The notes below the pieces were generated by a model. The model ran no database searches. It had not been told where the DNA came from and saw only the letters and a program-made list of their open reading frames with translations. Positions 35,064 through 45,720 of a DNA stretch of 64,000 nt are shown one piece after another. Made by a program: the position numbers and the translations under genes. The DNA is from Apiotrichum sp. Y4204 (Eukaryota > Basidiomycota > Tremellomycetes > Trichosporonales > Trichosporonaceae): contig JAMYHL010000013.1 in the NCBI GenBank assembly GCA_025531455.1, forward strand, positions 682,001-746,000, in the 5' to 3' direction. Each line of letters starts with the position of its first letter. Position 1 is the stretch's first letter.

Positions 35064-36652
35064 CTGTGGTGTGAGTGCTGTGTGTAAGGTGGTGGTGGTG
35101 GGGAAGAGTCGGGGGGTTGGTGATATCGCTGCGTTGCTGTTGGCTGACGCGCGGGGGTTGGAGGGGCAGGTCGCAGAGCGCGCGGGGAGGGGAGGGGGAG
35201 ACGCAATACGAACGGTTATTCGGTGATGGTGGTGTGGAGCCGAGAGATGAGGAGCGAGCTCGCGATCAGAGGCAGCGACAAGATGATGTCGTCCGTCGTC
35301 CGCGGCTCCGTCTCCGTGATCGGAGGACAAGACAGGAGGGGAGAAGGCGGCCGGCCAGGCTGCTGTGCGGCGTTATGCAAATCCCCGCCCGGTGGCGTCT
35401 GCTGCTTGGCCGAGAATAAACACGATTCTGTATGTAATACAGTTAACGTTATTAATGGTTGGTAATCCTATTGGCCAAACACCATGGCTTGCTTATCTAT
35501 CCGTTGGGATGCTAATCCTCCCATTTGGATGTAATCCCTTTTTGTATTAGCCATTACAGCTTTGATTAGAATAAACAAGGTTTACGCTATGTTTTTGCCT
35601 TCCCTTCATCCCATGTGTGCAGTTTTGCCTTCCCTGCTCCGCCCTCCCAGCGCCCCCCCGGCCGCCCTGGCCCTAGTCCGCCGGCGGGCTCTCGGCCCCT
35701 CCGTTTCGGCACCTGGGGGCTCTGTTCCCTTGCCTCTTCTGTCGCCCTCCTTCCCCTCTCCTCACCACCGCCAGTTCCTCTGCCGCCGCCGCCGACGCTG
35801 CCGGCGTTATCAACACTCACTCACTCACCCCCTCACTCTCTTTTGCAGTCATCAGCGACACCCACCACCCCCCCACCCCCTCCGCCCCCCTCCCCTCCGA
35901 CCTCCACCCCCGCCTGATACCGGTCGCCGTCCAGTTGTCCAGTTATCTGTCGCGGCCCCCGGTCCTAGGCCCTCTCTCCCCCTCTCCTTTCTCCCTGACT
36001 TACTTTTACTCCGTCTCATCCGTCGCTCCCGCACCCCCTTGGTCTCGTCCGTTTACACCCTCACGACCAGCGCGCCTTCTATCATCTCAACTCACACATA
36101 CCCACACTCACTCCCCCCTCCCTCTCTCCATCATCTCGGTCCCGACTCCCGCTGCGTGCCGACTTGCATCGAGACTACAGATTCGCTGATCAGATCGGCT
36201 ACGGCTGCCAGTGCGAATCGTGAATATTCGCTCGCTCGCATCGGCACACACCGAGATCACCCAACTCAATCTTTTCTCGACTCCTTTTTTCCCCTCCTCC
36301 TCGCCGGGCGACACTTTGGTTCCCACCACACCGCCGCCAAAGGACTATCTCGAGTCACTAACTTGGCAGCTACCCGTCTTGCGGACTCGCCGTGCTTCAC
36401 CCTCCTGTCGCCTCCCTCGATCACCTCGACAGGTCAAGGCGTCCACCTACGTCAGCTAATGGTCTGCACCACCAGCGTCGCTCCACCCCCGCTCTAACCT
36501 TCTCACTATCCGCGCGAGCCCGCTGAGCGTGATCTCGCGCTGCGATAGCCCCACCTCCTCCCGACTCTCCGCCAACACGCGCTCACACTCGAGCACGCCT
36601 AGCGGCACTTATCCCTCTCTCCGCCCAGCCCGCGCGGCCGCGGCGCGCCTGC
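35064..36652. other. Intergenic; divergent promoter of NDUFB3 and the AcrB-like gene, with AT-rich island
   Basis: From about 35600 to 36650 the + strand is strongly C/T-rich, suggesting a long 5' leader or promoter of the gene at 36653. An AT-rich island at 35413-35577 is listed separately. The open frames here are pyrimidine-tract artefacts (Pro/Ser/Leu-rich). Confidence 0.5.
35413..35577. mobile_element. Possible MITE-like insert: AT-rich island flanked by 10-bp direct repeats
   Basis: AGAATAAACA occurs at 35413-35422 and again at 35568-35577, bracketing a 145-bp AT-rich segment in otherwise GC-rich DNA. Near the inner ends are imperfect inverted sequences: CTGTATGTAATACAG on the left, and CTGTAATGGCTAATACA when the right end is read on the other strand. 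Internally a TAATCC-centred motif recurs three times (near 35463, 35512 and 35531). There is no coding capacity. A decayed non-autonomous DNA element is the simplest reading, but chance in AT-rich sequence cannot be excluded. Confidence 0.35.
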
Positions 36653-39600
36653 ATGCCGTCCTCGCTTCTCCGTGCCGGCATCGCGGCGATCCGCGACCGC
36701 TCCCTCGGCGCGGTAGTCGCCCTCGCCGGCGGCGCCGTGGCGCAGGACGACACCCTTGGTCCGCTGAGCCCGCTCACTCCAGGGTGGAAGATTGCGTACC
36801 CCGGCGGGTGGGCCATCAGCTCGATCACAGACGTGCGCCGGCTGCTCTTCTGGGCAGCGGCGTGCGTTCTTCTTCTTGTTCTGTGTGAGTTTAGCAGGCG
36901 CGTTTGGAGTGCGGCAGTAAGTTTCAATTTTTTGCTCACATCCAGTGGCCGTCACCAACCCCACCGAGGCGTCGTTCCGCGCACATCTCACCGAGCTCGC
37001 GTTTCGCCGCCATCTCGCCCATATCCGCTCCTCTGATGAACCCGAGGCTGCGGTAGAGGGTGCCGGCACGACTACCAATGGCACCCCGCTTACAAGCAGC
37101 AATGGCAACGGAAGTGGAAGTGGCAGCGGCGCCGACACACCGCCGATCGCTCCATTCCGCTTTGCAAACCACGTCGCCATCACTCTTCGAACTCCAAACC
37201 TCTGTTACCGGTCTTATTTCTTCCTCGCCGTCGCGTTCGCCGCGGCCCCTGGTCCCCCGGCATTCCTTTCGGACCCGCTGCCCGCTAAGACGTCCAAGCA
37301 GTCAGCCCCGCAGCCGGAACCGTCGCTCGCCTACCTCGGCGTGCTCGGCCACTGGCTTGTGCTCGGCCAAGTACCGGCACTCCTGCAATGGGCATGGCGT
37401 GTCCTGCGTGTGGGCCGCCGTGACAAGGCCCGCAAAAAGTCGCCTGTACTCGATCGCGCCGGTGTTTTGGAAATGCGTGCGGTCCTGCCAAAGGACGAGA
37501 CTCCTTCCCCAGGTGAGTCGAGAGTCCATGCGCAGGGGATAATAAAAAACGACTCACTGACCTCTGTGTGTCCAGGCCGAGGACCTACCCTTGTTCCCAA
37601 ACTCCTCTTCAAGAACGAGTCGCACAAGGATCTCGCCGACCTTTTGCCGCTTCACTCGACCCCTTCGCCCCTGCTCCCCACTGGCCCGTATGGTTCCGAG
37701 TCGCGTTCTCGACGGGGCTCGATCAACACCCCTACCTCTCCAACCTCGCCAGACGGAAGTCCCGCGCCGGAAGTCACTTCGCCAGTGCTAACCGCCCTCA
37801 AAACGGAGCTCGCCGCAGCACAGAATGTGTTAACAGAGCTCCAGGCGCAGCTCACGACGCACGACGAGTCGGTCGCCGCGGCGCAAGCACATCTCCAGTC
37901 TACCCTCGATGAGCTTCGCCAACGGCGCAAAGAGGACGACGCGGAGCGCCAAGATCTCAAGTCCAAGTCCAAGACGCTTGAAGATCAGAAGCGTCAGGCG
38001 GAGGGCGCACGCCGCGACTCGGAAAAGCGGCTCAAAGCCGTGGAAGCGGTCCGTGACGGCGTTCAGGCCAAGATCACCACTGTGCTGAGCGAGATAGAGG
38101 AACTAAAGGGCAGCATGGAAGGGAGCGAGAAGCATATCAAGATTGTACAAGACGAGGGCGCGCGTCGCCTCATCGCGGCGCGCAAAACGTTAGACGACAA
38201 GACACGCGAGCTGGCCGATCTCGAAAAGGAGGTTGTGCAGCTCGAATCCACAAACGACACTCTGCACCAGCAGGTGCGCGATGCCGAGGACAAGCTCAAG
38301 CATGCCGAGGCCGCGGCGGAGGAGGCCCGCAAGATGGCGCCAGAGGAGGAGATGATGCTGATGGCCGCGGCGTACGAAGCCGCTGCGTCAGAGACCTATC
38401 TCCACGGACAGCGCCAGAACCAGGCCGACAGCCAGTGGGCAACCCAGGCCGCAGCGTACATGGCCGAGGCGGGTTTCCCGCACGTTGACCAGTCGTACAC
38501 TGCGCGTCCTACTCAGACTGCCTCGTCCGGCTACGGCCACCTCGCCCGCCCGCCTACGAACACGTACCGCGCACCCGACAAGGCGTCCGGTCCTATGCCT
38601 CCGCCCATCAACACTGCCGTTGCCAACTCTACCGACAAGAACCTGGGCGATCTCTCCGGCTTTGAAGGCTTTGGACCTGGTGCAGCTCGCTCGCTCGCCC
38701 GCCCCTCGACGCCTCGCCACAACGATGACATGCAGGACCAGGGCTCGCCAAGTGGGCCGATATCCTCCTCGTTCCCGGACAGCTGGCTCCCGCAGGGTCT
38801 GGTGCGCTCTCTCGAGGGAGATGTTACTCCTCTCGAGGGTGCGCTCCGTCCATTGGCCATCACACCGATTAACGACGAGGCTATCCCCTTGCCTGCAGTG
38901 CACGATGATGGCTCTAGCCCGATTGACGGCGACTCTGGTTCTGACTCTGGCGGGGACTCGCCTTACTGGCCGCACCACCAGCACTCGGACCCGGGCCACC
39001 GGCGTGTCGCCGCACCGCAGAACCAGCGCTTCTTCCCGAACGGCACTTCCGGCTCATCGACGACGCTCCCGGGCGGCAACTCTGGCTCGATCGGCCACAT
39101 GCAATCCCGCCGGTGGTTCTCGGGCTCGCCGTCGTCGGAAAACGTCTCGAGCAGCTTCAACATGTTCGGCTCCAACATGTCCAATATGCCTGGTGTGGGG
39201 TCCAGCGACTCGCTCCCGCTCCCTGCGTTCGAGTCGGCTTTCGCCCCGTCCGCAAGCGAGAAGCGTGCGCTCAAATGGCCTCTGCTGAACAAGGGCCGCT
39301 GGAGCTCGAACAACAACGCGATGAACGGCCTCGAGGAGATAACTGCCGGCCTGCAGGACCGTTCCGGCGGCGCTGGCGGCGCCTTTGGCGCCTCGCCCCC
39401 CGCCAACGGTCTCAGCGCCGAGGAGCTCTTCAACCGCGCGCCCATGTCCAACTCACCCCCGCCCCCGCAGCAGACCGGCTTTGGCCCCTGGCTATCCGCC
39501 CACAGCCATTTCGGCAACTCGCGCGGCACCGCTAACGCGGGCAACGCGGGCAACGTAGGCAACGGGCACCCGGCGCAGGGACCATCCGGTTCAGCCGCGC

Positions 39601-39689
39601 TGCGGGACGACGAGGACGACGCCGAACTCCAGCTCCCGACCGAGCGCAAGCCGTCCTTCCGCTTCTTCTCGCTCCGCAAGGGCGCATAG
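36653..39689 (+). CDS. Multi-span membrane protein with coiled coil, AcrB-like (ubiquitination network) - tentative
   Basis: Exons 36653-36884, 36946-37512 and 37576-39689 give 970 aa. The N-terminal 250 residues contain three hydrophobic segments: RRLLFWAAACVLLLVLLAV (about 62-80), LCYRSYFFLAVAFAAAPG, and LGHWLVLGQVPALLQWAW. Between the first two lies NPTEASFRAHLTELAFRRHL. A Ser/Pro linker follows, then about 180 residues of charged heptad-type coiled coil (from TALKTELAAAQNVL to HAEAAAEEARK). The C-terminal half is disordered and Ser/Gly/Asn/Pro-rich, ending RKPSFRFFSLRKGA. Three membrane spans plus a coiled coil and the SFRxxLTE motif fit Aspergillus AcrB, a component of the CreB/CreD ubiquitination network, but I recall this family only by architecture. 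The second intron (63 nt, 37513-37575) is in frame and open, so retention would be tolerated. Confidence 0.6.
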
Positions 39690-40830
39690 TGTAGTGATGC
39701 AGAGTGTGTCGTGTCTCAGAGCAGAGCAATGTGCATACGTGATGAAGGGACGGAGAGCTTGGAGAGCTGAAGATGGTGGGACAGTATCCGATTTTTGTCA
39801 GTAAAGAGTGGCGTACATGCTATATGCGCCGTCCCGGCTGCACATTAGAAGCGGCGCAGTGAGCCGGCGGTATCACGGCTGTTGACAAGGGTCCCCGGCG
39901 TCGCCAAAGCCTGGACGCACGCCGCTATGAGCCGGGCGCGGCAAGCAGCAGACCGTGCGCACCCATCTCATCCCAACACGGCAAGCGGTCCCTCTAGACC
40001 TGCCTCTGGACCTGCACGCACGGCCGCGGAGTGATGTTGCGATGCCCCGTCCGTGCGGCAGAGGACGACGGACGAGATTTCTTCCAACTTCTCCTTCTCG
40101 GGATCTCGGCCAAACCGTCCGTCCGCTCCGATAGGAGAGTCCAGACCTGCGAGGCACAGAGGCACGAGGCAGGAACGGTGGCAGTCGAGGCGGTGGATGT
40201 AGAGCAGGATGCAGGATGCAGGATGCCGGCAACGACATCGCGTGGAGACCACGAGAAAACTGATCCAGATGAAGCATGAAGCAGCAGGCTATGGCGCAGA
40301 TTGTGTCGGCTGATTATCGGGTCGACGATTCGACTCGAGAGAAAAAAAAGTGGAGCACTTTTAGTAGAAAATGTGGAACAGCCGCCCACGGGCCACTACG
40401 GATATCGATGGTGTGATGGTGCCATTCCCTATTGATTTGATCGTGTGCAATGAGCAGCAGTAGCAGTGACCAGCGAGCCCACCATCAATATCCAGGTCGC
40501 CGCTGATGCATACCTCCCCATCGTCACCCTACTGCCTTCATCTCGCTTTTCTAATAATTCTCTCCATCTCGGTCCTCGGTCGGATACTACGTCCGCTGCT
40601 TGTTGCTTGTTGCTGTTGCCCTGAAAAAGTCGAGTCCGGAAGTCGGCGTTCAATCAAAAAACGAGGAATCCGGGACAACCATCGCATTTCGTGCAACGCA
40701 ACAACGATCCAACACAAGTCAGACAATCAGACATTGCATTGTCTAGCTGCTGGCATACAACAACACGAAACGACTGCGCGCACGCAAAGGCCGCATCTCC
40801 CTTCCCTTTATCCCCAGCTCGCCACCCGAT
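39690..40830. other. Intergenic upstream of the aspartate kinase-aminotransferase gene
   Basis: 1.1 kb with the 3' end of the AcrB-like gene and the promoter of the fusion gene. GC falls somewhat between 40270 and 40800. No gene or RNA recognised. Confidence 0.45.
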
Positions 40831-43800
40831 ATGAGAGCGCGCTTTGAGCCCAACTCGCCCGCGTCGTCGTCCTCTGGCGCGTCGACGCCGCGCGACTACG
40901 ACGACGGACCGCTGCTCACCAACCCCGAGAACAAGCCGTATGTCGTGCAGAAGTATGGCGGCACGAGCGTCGGAAAGAGCCTCAAGTCTATTACGGATAT
41001 TGTTGAGTGAGTAGCTCCTGAGCGGCGCCAGTGGCAGCGGCGGTGGGATCGGGATGGCAGAAGCGATGAGGGCGTTGATTTCTCCGACTTCTGTCGTCGC
41101 CGCGTAGCCCCACCCACCGCTTGCACCTCTCGCATTCTTTCCACCGCTGACCTCAGATCGTACGTCCCGAACAACCGCGTCGTCGTCGTGTGCTCGGCGC
41201 GCTCGACGCAGACCAAGGCGCTGGGCACGACCAACCTCCTTCTCCAGGCCTCGCGTGAGGCGCTGCAGCCGGCGTCGGCGCGTGCTGGTCCCTCCGTCTC
41301 TGGCGACCAGACGCCGCTGTACCCCAAGCGCGTGGGGAGCGGATACTTCTCCCAGTCGGTGATCAGCTCTCTGAGCTCGCTGCGGGACGAGCCGTCGCGG
41401 TCCTCGTCGCCGTCGCCGTTCCAGCCGAGCCACCAGCGCTCCCCTACCCTCGCGTCGGACCCCGAGACGCCCACCGCCGACAGCTTTGAGCCCGCATTCA
41501 ACACCACCGTCGACACCATCAAGAACGGCCACCTCGACGCCGCGCGCACCGCCCTCCGTGCCGGCCCGCTCCGCACCGAGCTGTGCGACGAGATTGAGCG
41601 TGATTGCGAGGCGCTGCGCGCGTTCCTCAACGCGGCGAATGTGAGTTGGAAACATGCCGGGCGATTGAGAACCCGGGCCCGAGCATATCTGCTCCGCGCG
41701 GTGCGAGCGAGATGCGTGCGAGAAGCCTCGCCTCATCAACGTCGGGAGCGTTGATCGCGCTCGGCCTATCCGACGGTTATCGATCACATTCCCCCACAGT
41801 TGCAATGTCGCACTGCTTGGTGAAATGCCCGTAGAGCGATGCGCGATACCATCTGACCCTCCCTCACGTCAATTCATGCATGCACTGACACCAGATCCTC
41901 GACGAGATATCGCCAAAGTCGCAGGACTCAATCATCGGCACGGGCGAGCGGCTGGCATGCAAGATTGTTGCCGCGGCATTGCGGGATCGCGGCATCGACT
42001 CGGAGCTTGTCTCGCTCGAGGCCATTGTCGATGCGTCCATGGCGTCAGTCACCGACCAGGGCCTCACCGCCGCGGGCGATCAGGGTGTCGCACAGCTTGG
42101 CCAGGCGTTCTATGATGAGCTCAGCGAGCGGCTCGGCGAGCGTCTTCGCGCGTGTGGAAACCGTGTCCCCGTCGTCACTGGCTTCTTTGGCCCGGTTCCC
42201 GGCTCTCTTCTGGCCCAGATTGGCCGCGGCTACACCGACCTGTGTGCGGCTCTGTGTGCCGTTGGTGTCAAGGCTGCTGAGCTCCAGGTGTGGAAGGAGG
42301 TCGATGGCATCTTCTCCGCCGACCCCCGCAAGGTCCCCTCGGCGCGCCTCGTCTCCCAGATCACTCCTGATGAGGCCGCAGAACTTACCTACTACGGCTC
42401 AGAGGTCATTCACCCATTCACCATGGAGCAGGTCATTCGTGCCAAGATCCCTATCCGTATCAAGAACGTCGAGAACCCGGCCGGCCAGGGCACCATCATC
42501 CTGCCCGACCAGGAGTTCCCCCGTGGTCTCGATACGCCGGCGGCTCCCCCGCAGCAGATCCAGCAGGACCTCCTCGACCGCCTCCCCACCGCGGTGACCA
42601 TCAAGGACCACATTATCGTGCTCAACATCCACTCGAACCGCAAGACCATCTCGCACGGTTTCCTCGCGCGTATCTTTGGCACGCTCGACCGTGCAGGTGT
42701 CGTCGTGGACCTTATCTCGACGTCCGAGGTGCACGTCTCGATGGCGATGCAGAGTTTCCTCAACCCGCGCCGCCTCGACCGCCTCGTCAAGGATCTCGAG
42801 AAGATTGGCCAGATCACCATCTCGCACGACATGGCGATTCTCTCCCTCGTCGGCCGCAACATGCGCAACGCGATCGGTTCCGCCTCGCTCATGTTCTCGG
42901 CCCTTTCGCGCGCGAGCATCAACCTCGAGATGATCTCGCAAGGTGCTTCTGAAATCAACATTTCGTGTGTTATCGAGAACAAGGACGCCGTCAAGGCCCT
43001 GAACGTCATCCACGACTCGTGCCTTAGCCACGCCATCAGGACATCCCCGGCCGGATCCGTCAACGGCGCGGTCCACGAGCACCCCAAGGCGCTCACCCTC
43101 GACACGGTCAACCCGGCGTGCATCAACGTCGAGTACGCTGTCCGCGGCGAGCTCTCCCTCAAGGCCGACAAGTTTGCCACCCAGCTCGCGCACGGCGGCC
43201 ACGACCTGCCGTTCGAGCGCATCATCTACGCCAACATCGGCAACCCCCAGGAACGCGAGCTCAAGCAGCAGCCGCTCACCTACTGGCGCCAGGTCTTCGC
43301 CCTGGTCGAGTATCCCGAGCTGCTCGCGCACCCCATGGCGGACCAGCTCTTCCCGTCGGACGCGCGCGCCAAGGCCGCCCAGCTCGTCGAGGAGTTCGGC
43401 TCTATCGGCGCGTACACCGGCTCCAAGGGCTCGCTGCCTATTCGCCAGCGTGTCGCCGCTTTCCTCGAGCGCCGTGATGGCACCCCTGCGGACCCCGAGC
43501 ACATCTACCTCATCGGTGGCGCGACTCCTGGTGTCGCCATGCTTTTCGACATGGCGCTCCGTCCCGGTGACGCGGTCCTCATCCCCATACCCCAATACCC
43601 GCTCTACACCGCCACCCTGTCGCACCTCCATGCCACACCGGTCGAGTACCACCTCTCCGAGACCAAGGGCTGGGCGCTCGACCTCGCGTCGCTCAAGGCG
43701 GCTGTTGCCCGCGCACGTGCCGACCCCACGATCACGGCCCTCAAGGCTCTGGTCGTCATCAACCCGGGCAACCCCACGGGCTCGTGCCTCTCCGAGGCCG

Positions 43801-44528
43801 ACATGCGGGAGATTGTCCAGCTCGCGTACGACGAGTCGCTCCTCCTCGTCGCCGACGAGGTCTACCAGTCCAACGTGTACGACCCCGAGCGCAAGCCGTT
43901 CATCTCGTTCAAGCGCGTCGTGCGCTCGATGCCCGAGCCCGTCGCATCTGGCGTCGAGCTCGTCTCGTTCCACTCCATCTCCAAGGGCGTCAGCGGCGAG
44001 TGCGGCCGCCGCGGCGGCTACCTCGAGACGGTCAACCTCGACTCGGGCGTCGAAGACCTCCTGCAGAAGATGGCCTCCATCTCCCTCTGTCCCCCGGTCA
44101 GCGGGCAGGTCGGCGTGGACCTCCTCGTCAACCCCCCGCAGGATGGCTCGCCGTCGTACGAGACGTACGCGCGCGAATCCGCCGTCATCCACGACGGCAT
44201 GCTCGCCCGCAGCGCGCTCATGCACGAACGCTTCAACGCCCTCGAGGGCGTCACGTGCCAGCCCGCCGAGGGCGCAATGTACCTCTTCCCGCGCCTGCGC
44301 TTTCCCCCCAAGGCGGTCGCGGCGGCCAAGGCGGCAGGCAAGGAGCCGGACACATTCTACGCACTGGCCCTCCTCGACGCGACAGGTATCTGCGCAGTGG
44401 CCGGATCCGGCTTTGGGCAGGAGGACGACACGTACCACCTGCGCGTGACGGCGCTGTGTCCCGGCGCGGACGAGATGATGGCCAAGATTGAGGCCTTCCA
44501 CAAAGACTTCTTCAAGAAGTACGCCTAA
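40831..44528 (+). CDS. Fusion protein: aspartate kinase (with ACT domains) - alanine aminotransferase
   Basis: Exons 40831-41006, 41157-41640 and 41895-44528; 1097 aa. N-terminal half: aspartate kinase (first step of Thr/Met synthesis, Hom3 type). Marks are VQKYGGTSVGKSL (about 39-51), VVVVCSARS, a Ser/Pro-rich insert (about 90-150), TGFFGPVPG, RGYTDLCAALCA, WKEVDGIFSADPRKVP, ELTYYGSEVIHPFTMEQ and IPIRIKNVENP. Two ACT-type segments follow (IVLNIHSNRKTISHGFLARI; MAILSLVGRNMRNAIGSA). C-terminal half (from about residue 620): complete class-I aminotransferase of the alanine aminotransferase family, with NPACINVEYAVRGEL, IYANIGNPQ, INPGNPTG, ADEVYQ and the PLP-lysine motif SISKGVSGECGRRGGY (Lys at about 917). 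The single 2.6-kb third exon carries both; there is no stop and no Met in the linker, so a separate aminotransferase start is not available. No mitochondrial presequence is evident. Confidence 0.93.
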
Positions 44529-45720
44529 TGGGCCAAGAGAAGGGGGCAGGAAGGAGAGTTGTTTCTTGATATATCATGATTTCCGTTCGTCCCGCGGTGC
44601 GCGCACTCCAACAGGGCCGCACCCAGGTAGCATTGCATAGATTTCCAACAATCGCCCATTTATATGACAGACTTTGATTGCAAGGGAGTGTAAGATGGAG
44701 TGGGGGTGGGAGGAGGGGCAAGGCAAAGCAAAAGAAAGATGAGAGCTCGAGAGTTTCAGTTGTTCGGTTGAGTTTGCATCTTATGAACTTGATGCGGTAG
44801 ATCAACACCCACAGCCGAGTCAACGGCAAAGCGCATTAGCCTCACTCGCTCTAACAGAGCAGGCTCACATACCTCAGGCTGACAGACCAAGCCTATCAGA
44901 CCATGTCTACTCGTCTTGGAGACACGCCATGTTGAGGCCACAATGGCCTTACCGTCAAACTGCTGGAGGGTGCGCCTTAATGAGTTTTGTGCTGGCGTGC
45001 GGAGCTGCCACTGACGCATGGCCGCACGAGAGATGAGCCAACGTCTCGCGGCGCTCTGCAGTGTTCACAGCCGTCAGTTTGCTTTGGATATATGCCTGCA
45101 TGTGCAGGATGATGGCCGCCTCTGTTGGGAGAACGCTGTCTGAGGTGGTGGCATGACTCTTGCGCGTGTGACCGCGCCACCGGCTTCCGGGCAGATCCTC
45201 GACCGGACTTGACCTCGGCTACGCGCGCTATGCTGCGCTATGTGCGATATCGCCAACAAACCCATATTCTCCGAAAGAACAAGAGAGCAACTCCGGGCCG
45301 GGGTGGCGTTTCGAGGGATGCTTTTGGATGCTCTGCGATGCTCTCTTGATGCTTTTCGAGGCTGTCGACTAGCTGCATGCGGATGCGTCATTTCACTTAA
45401 TCGCGCTCCAAGAATAATGATAATAATAATAAAATGGTGGAGATCCCATTGTATGCATGCGGTCAATTCCTCAGATCACGTGACTTTGTGTGCCTCTGTC
45501 TATGGTGTGTGTGAGATTGAGCATGCACTGTGCGCTTGAGTGGCGTCTTTCTGCGCTCGGTCACGAACAGAGAGAACGGCGTGTGATTCCTCACGCCCCC
45601 CGGGGTCACTCTGTCGCCAGATCGCTATCCGTCGTCGTCGTCGTCAATGCCATTACTCTCATCTCCACTCTCTCCCACATCCTCTCCATCTCTACCCCTC
45701 ACCTCCGGCGCACAACACCA
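44529..45720. other. Intergenic between fusion gene and RING ligase gene
   Basis: Holds the 3' end of the fusion gene and the RING-ligase promoter. I checked 44760-45000 for tRNA-like arms and found no convincing cloverleaf. Confidence 0.45.

Noticed and set aside
35562..36497. 311-codon Pro/Ser/Leu-rich frame upstream of the AcrB-like gene
   Set aside because: It is a translation of a C/T-rich promoter/leader tract; no start context or domain.
42399..44501. 700-codon open frame on the minus strand, antisense to the aspartate kinase-aminotransferase gene
   Set aside because: Its composition (Val/Glu/Arg/Leu/Asp-rich) is what the antisense of GC3-biased coding DNA gives; no domain; the sense strand has two clear enzymes.
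44760..45000. Possible tRNA-like sequence 3' of the fusion gene
   Set aside because: No consistent acceptor stem or B-box (GGTTCGANTCC) pairing found.
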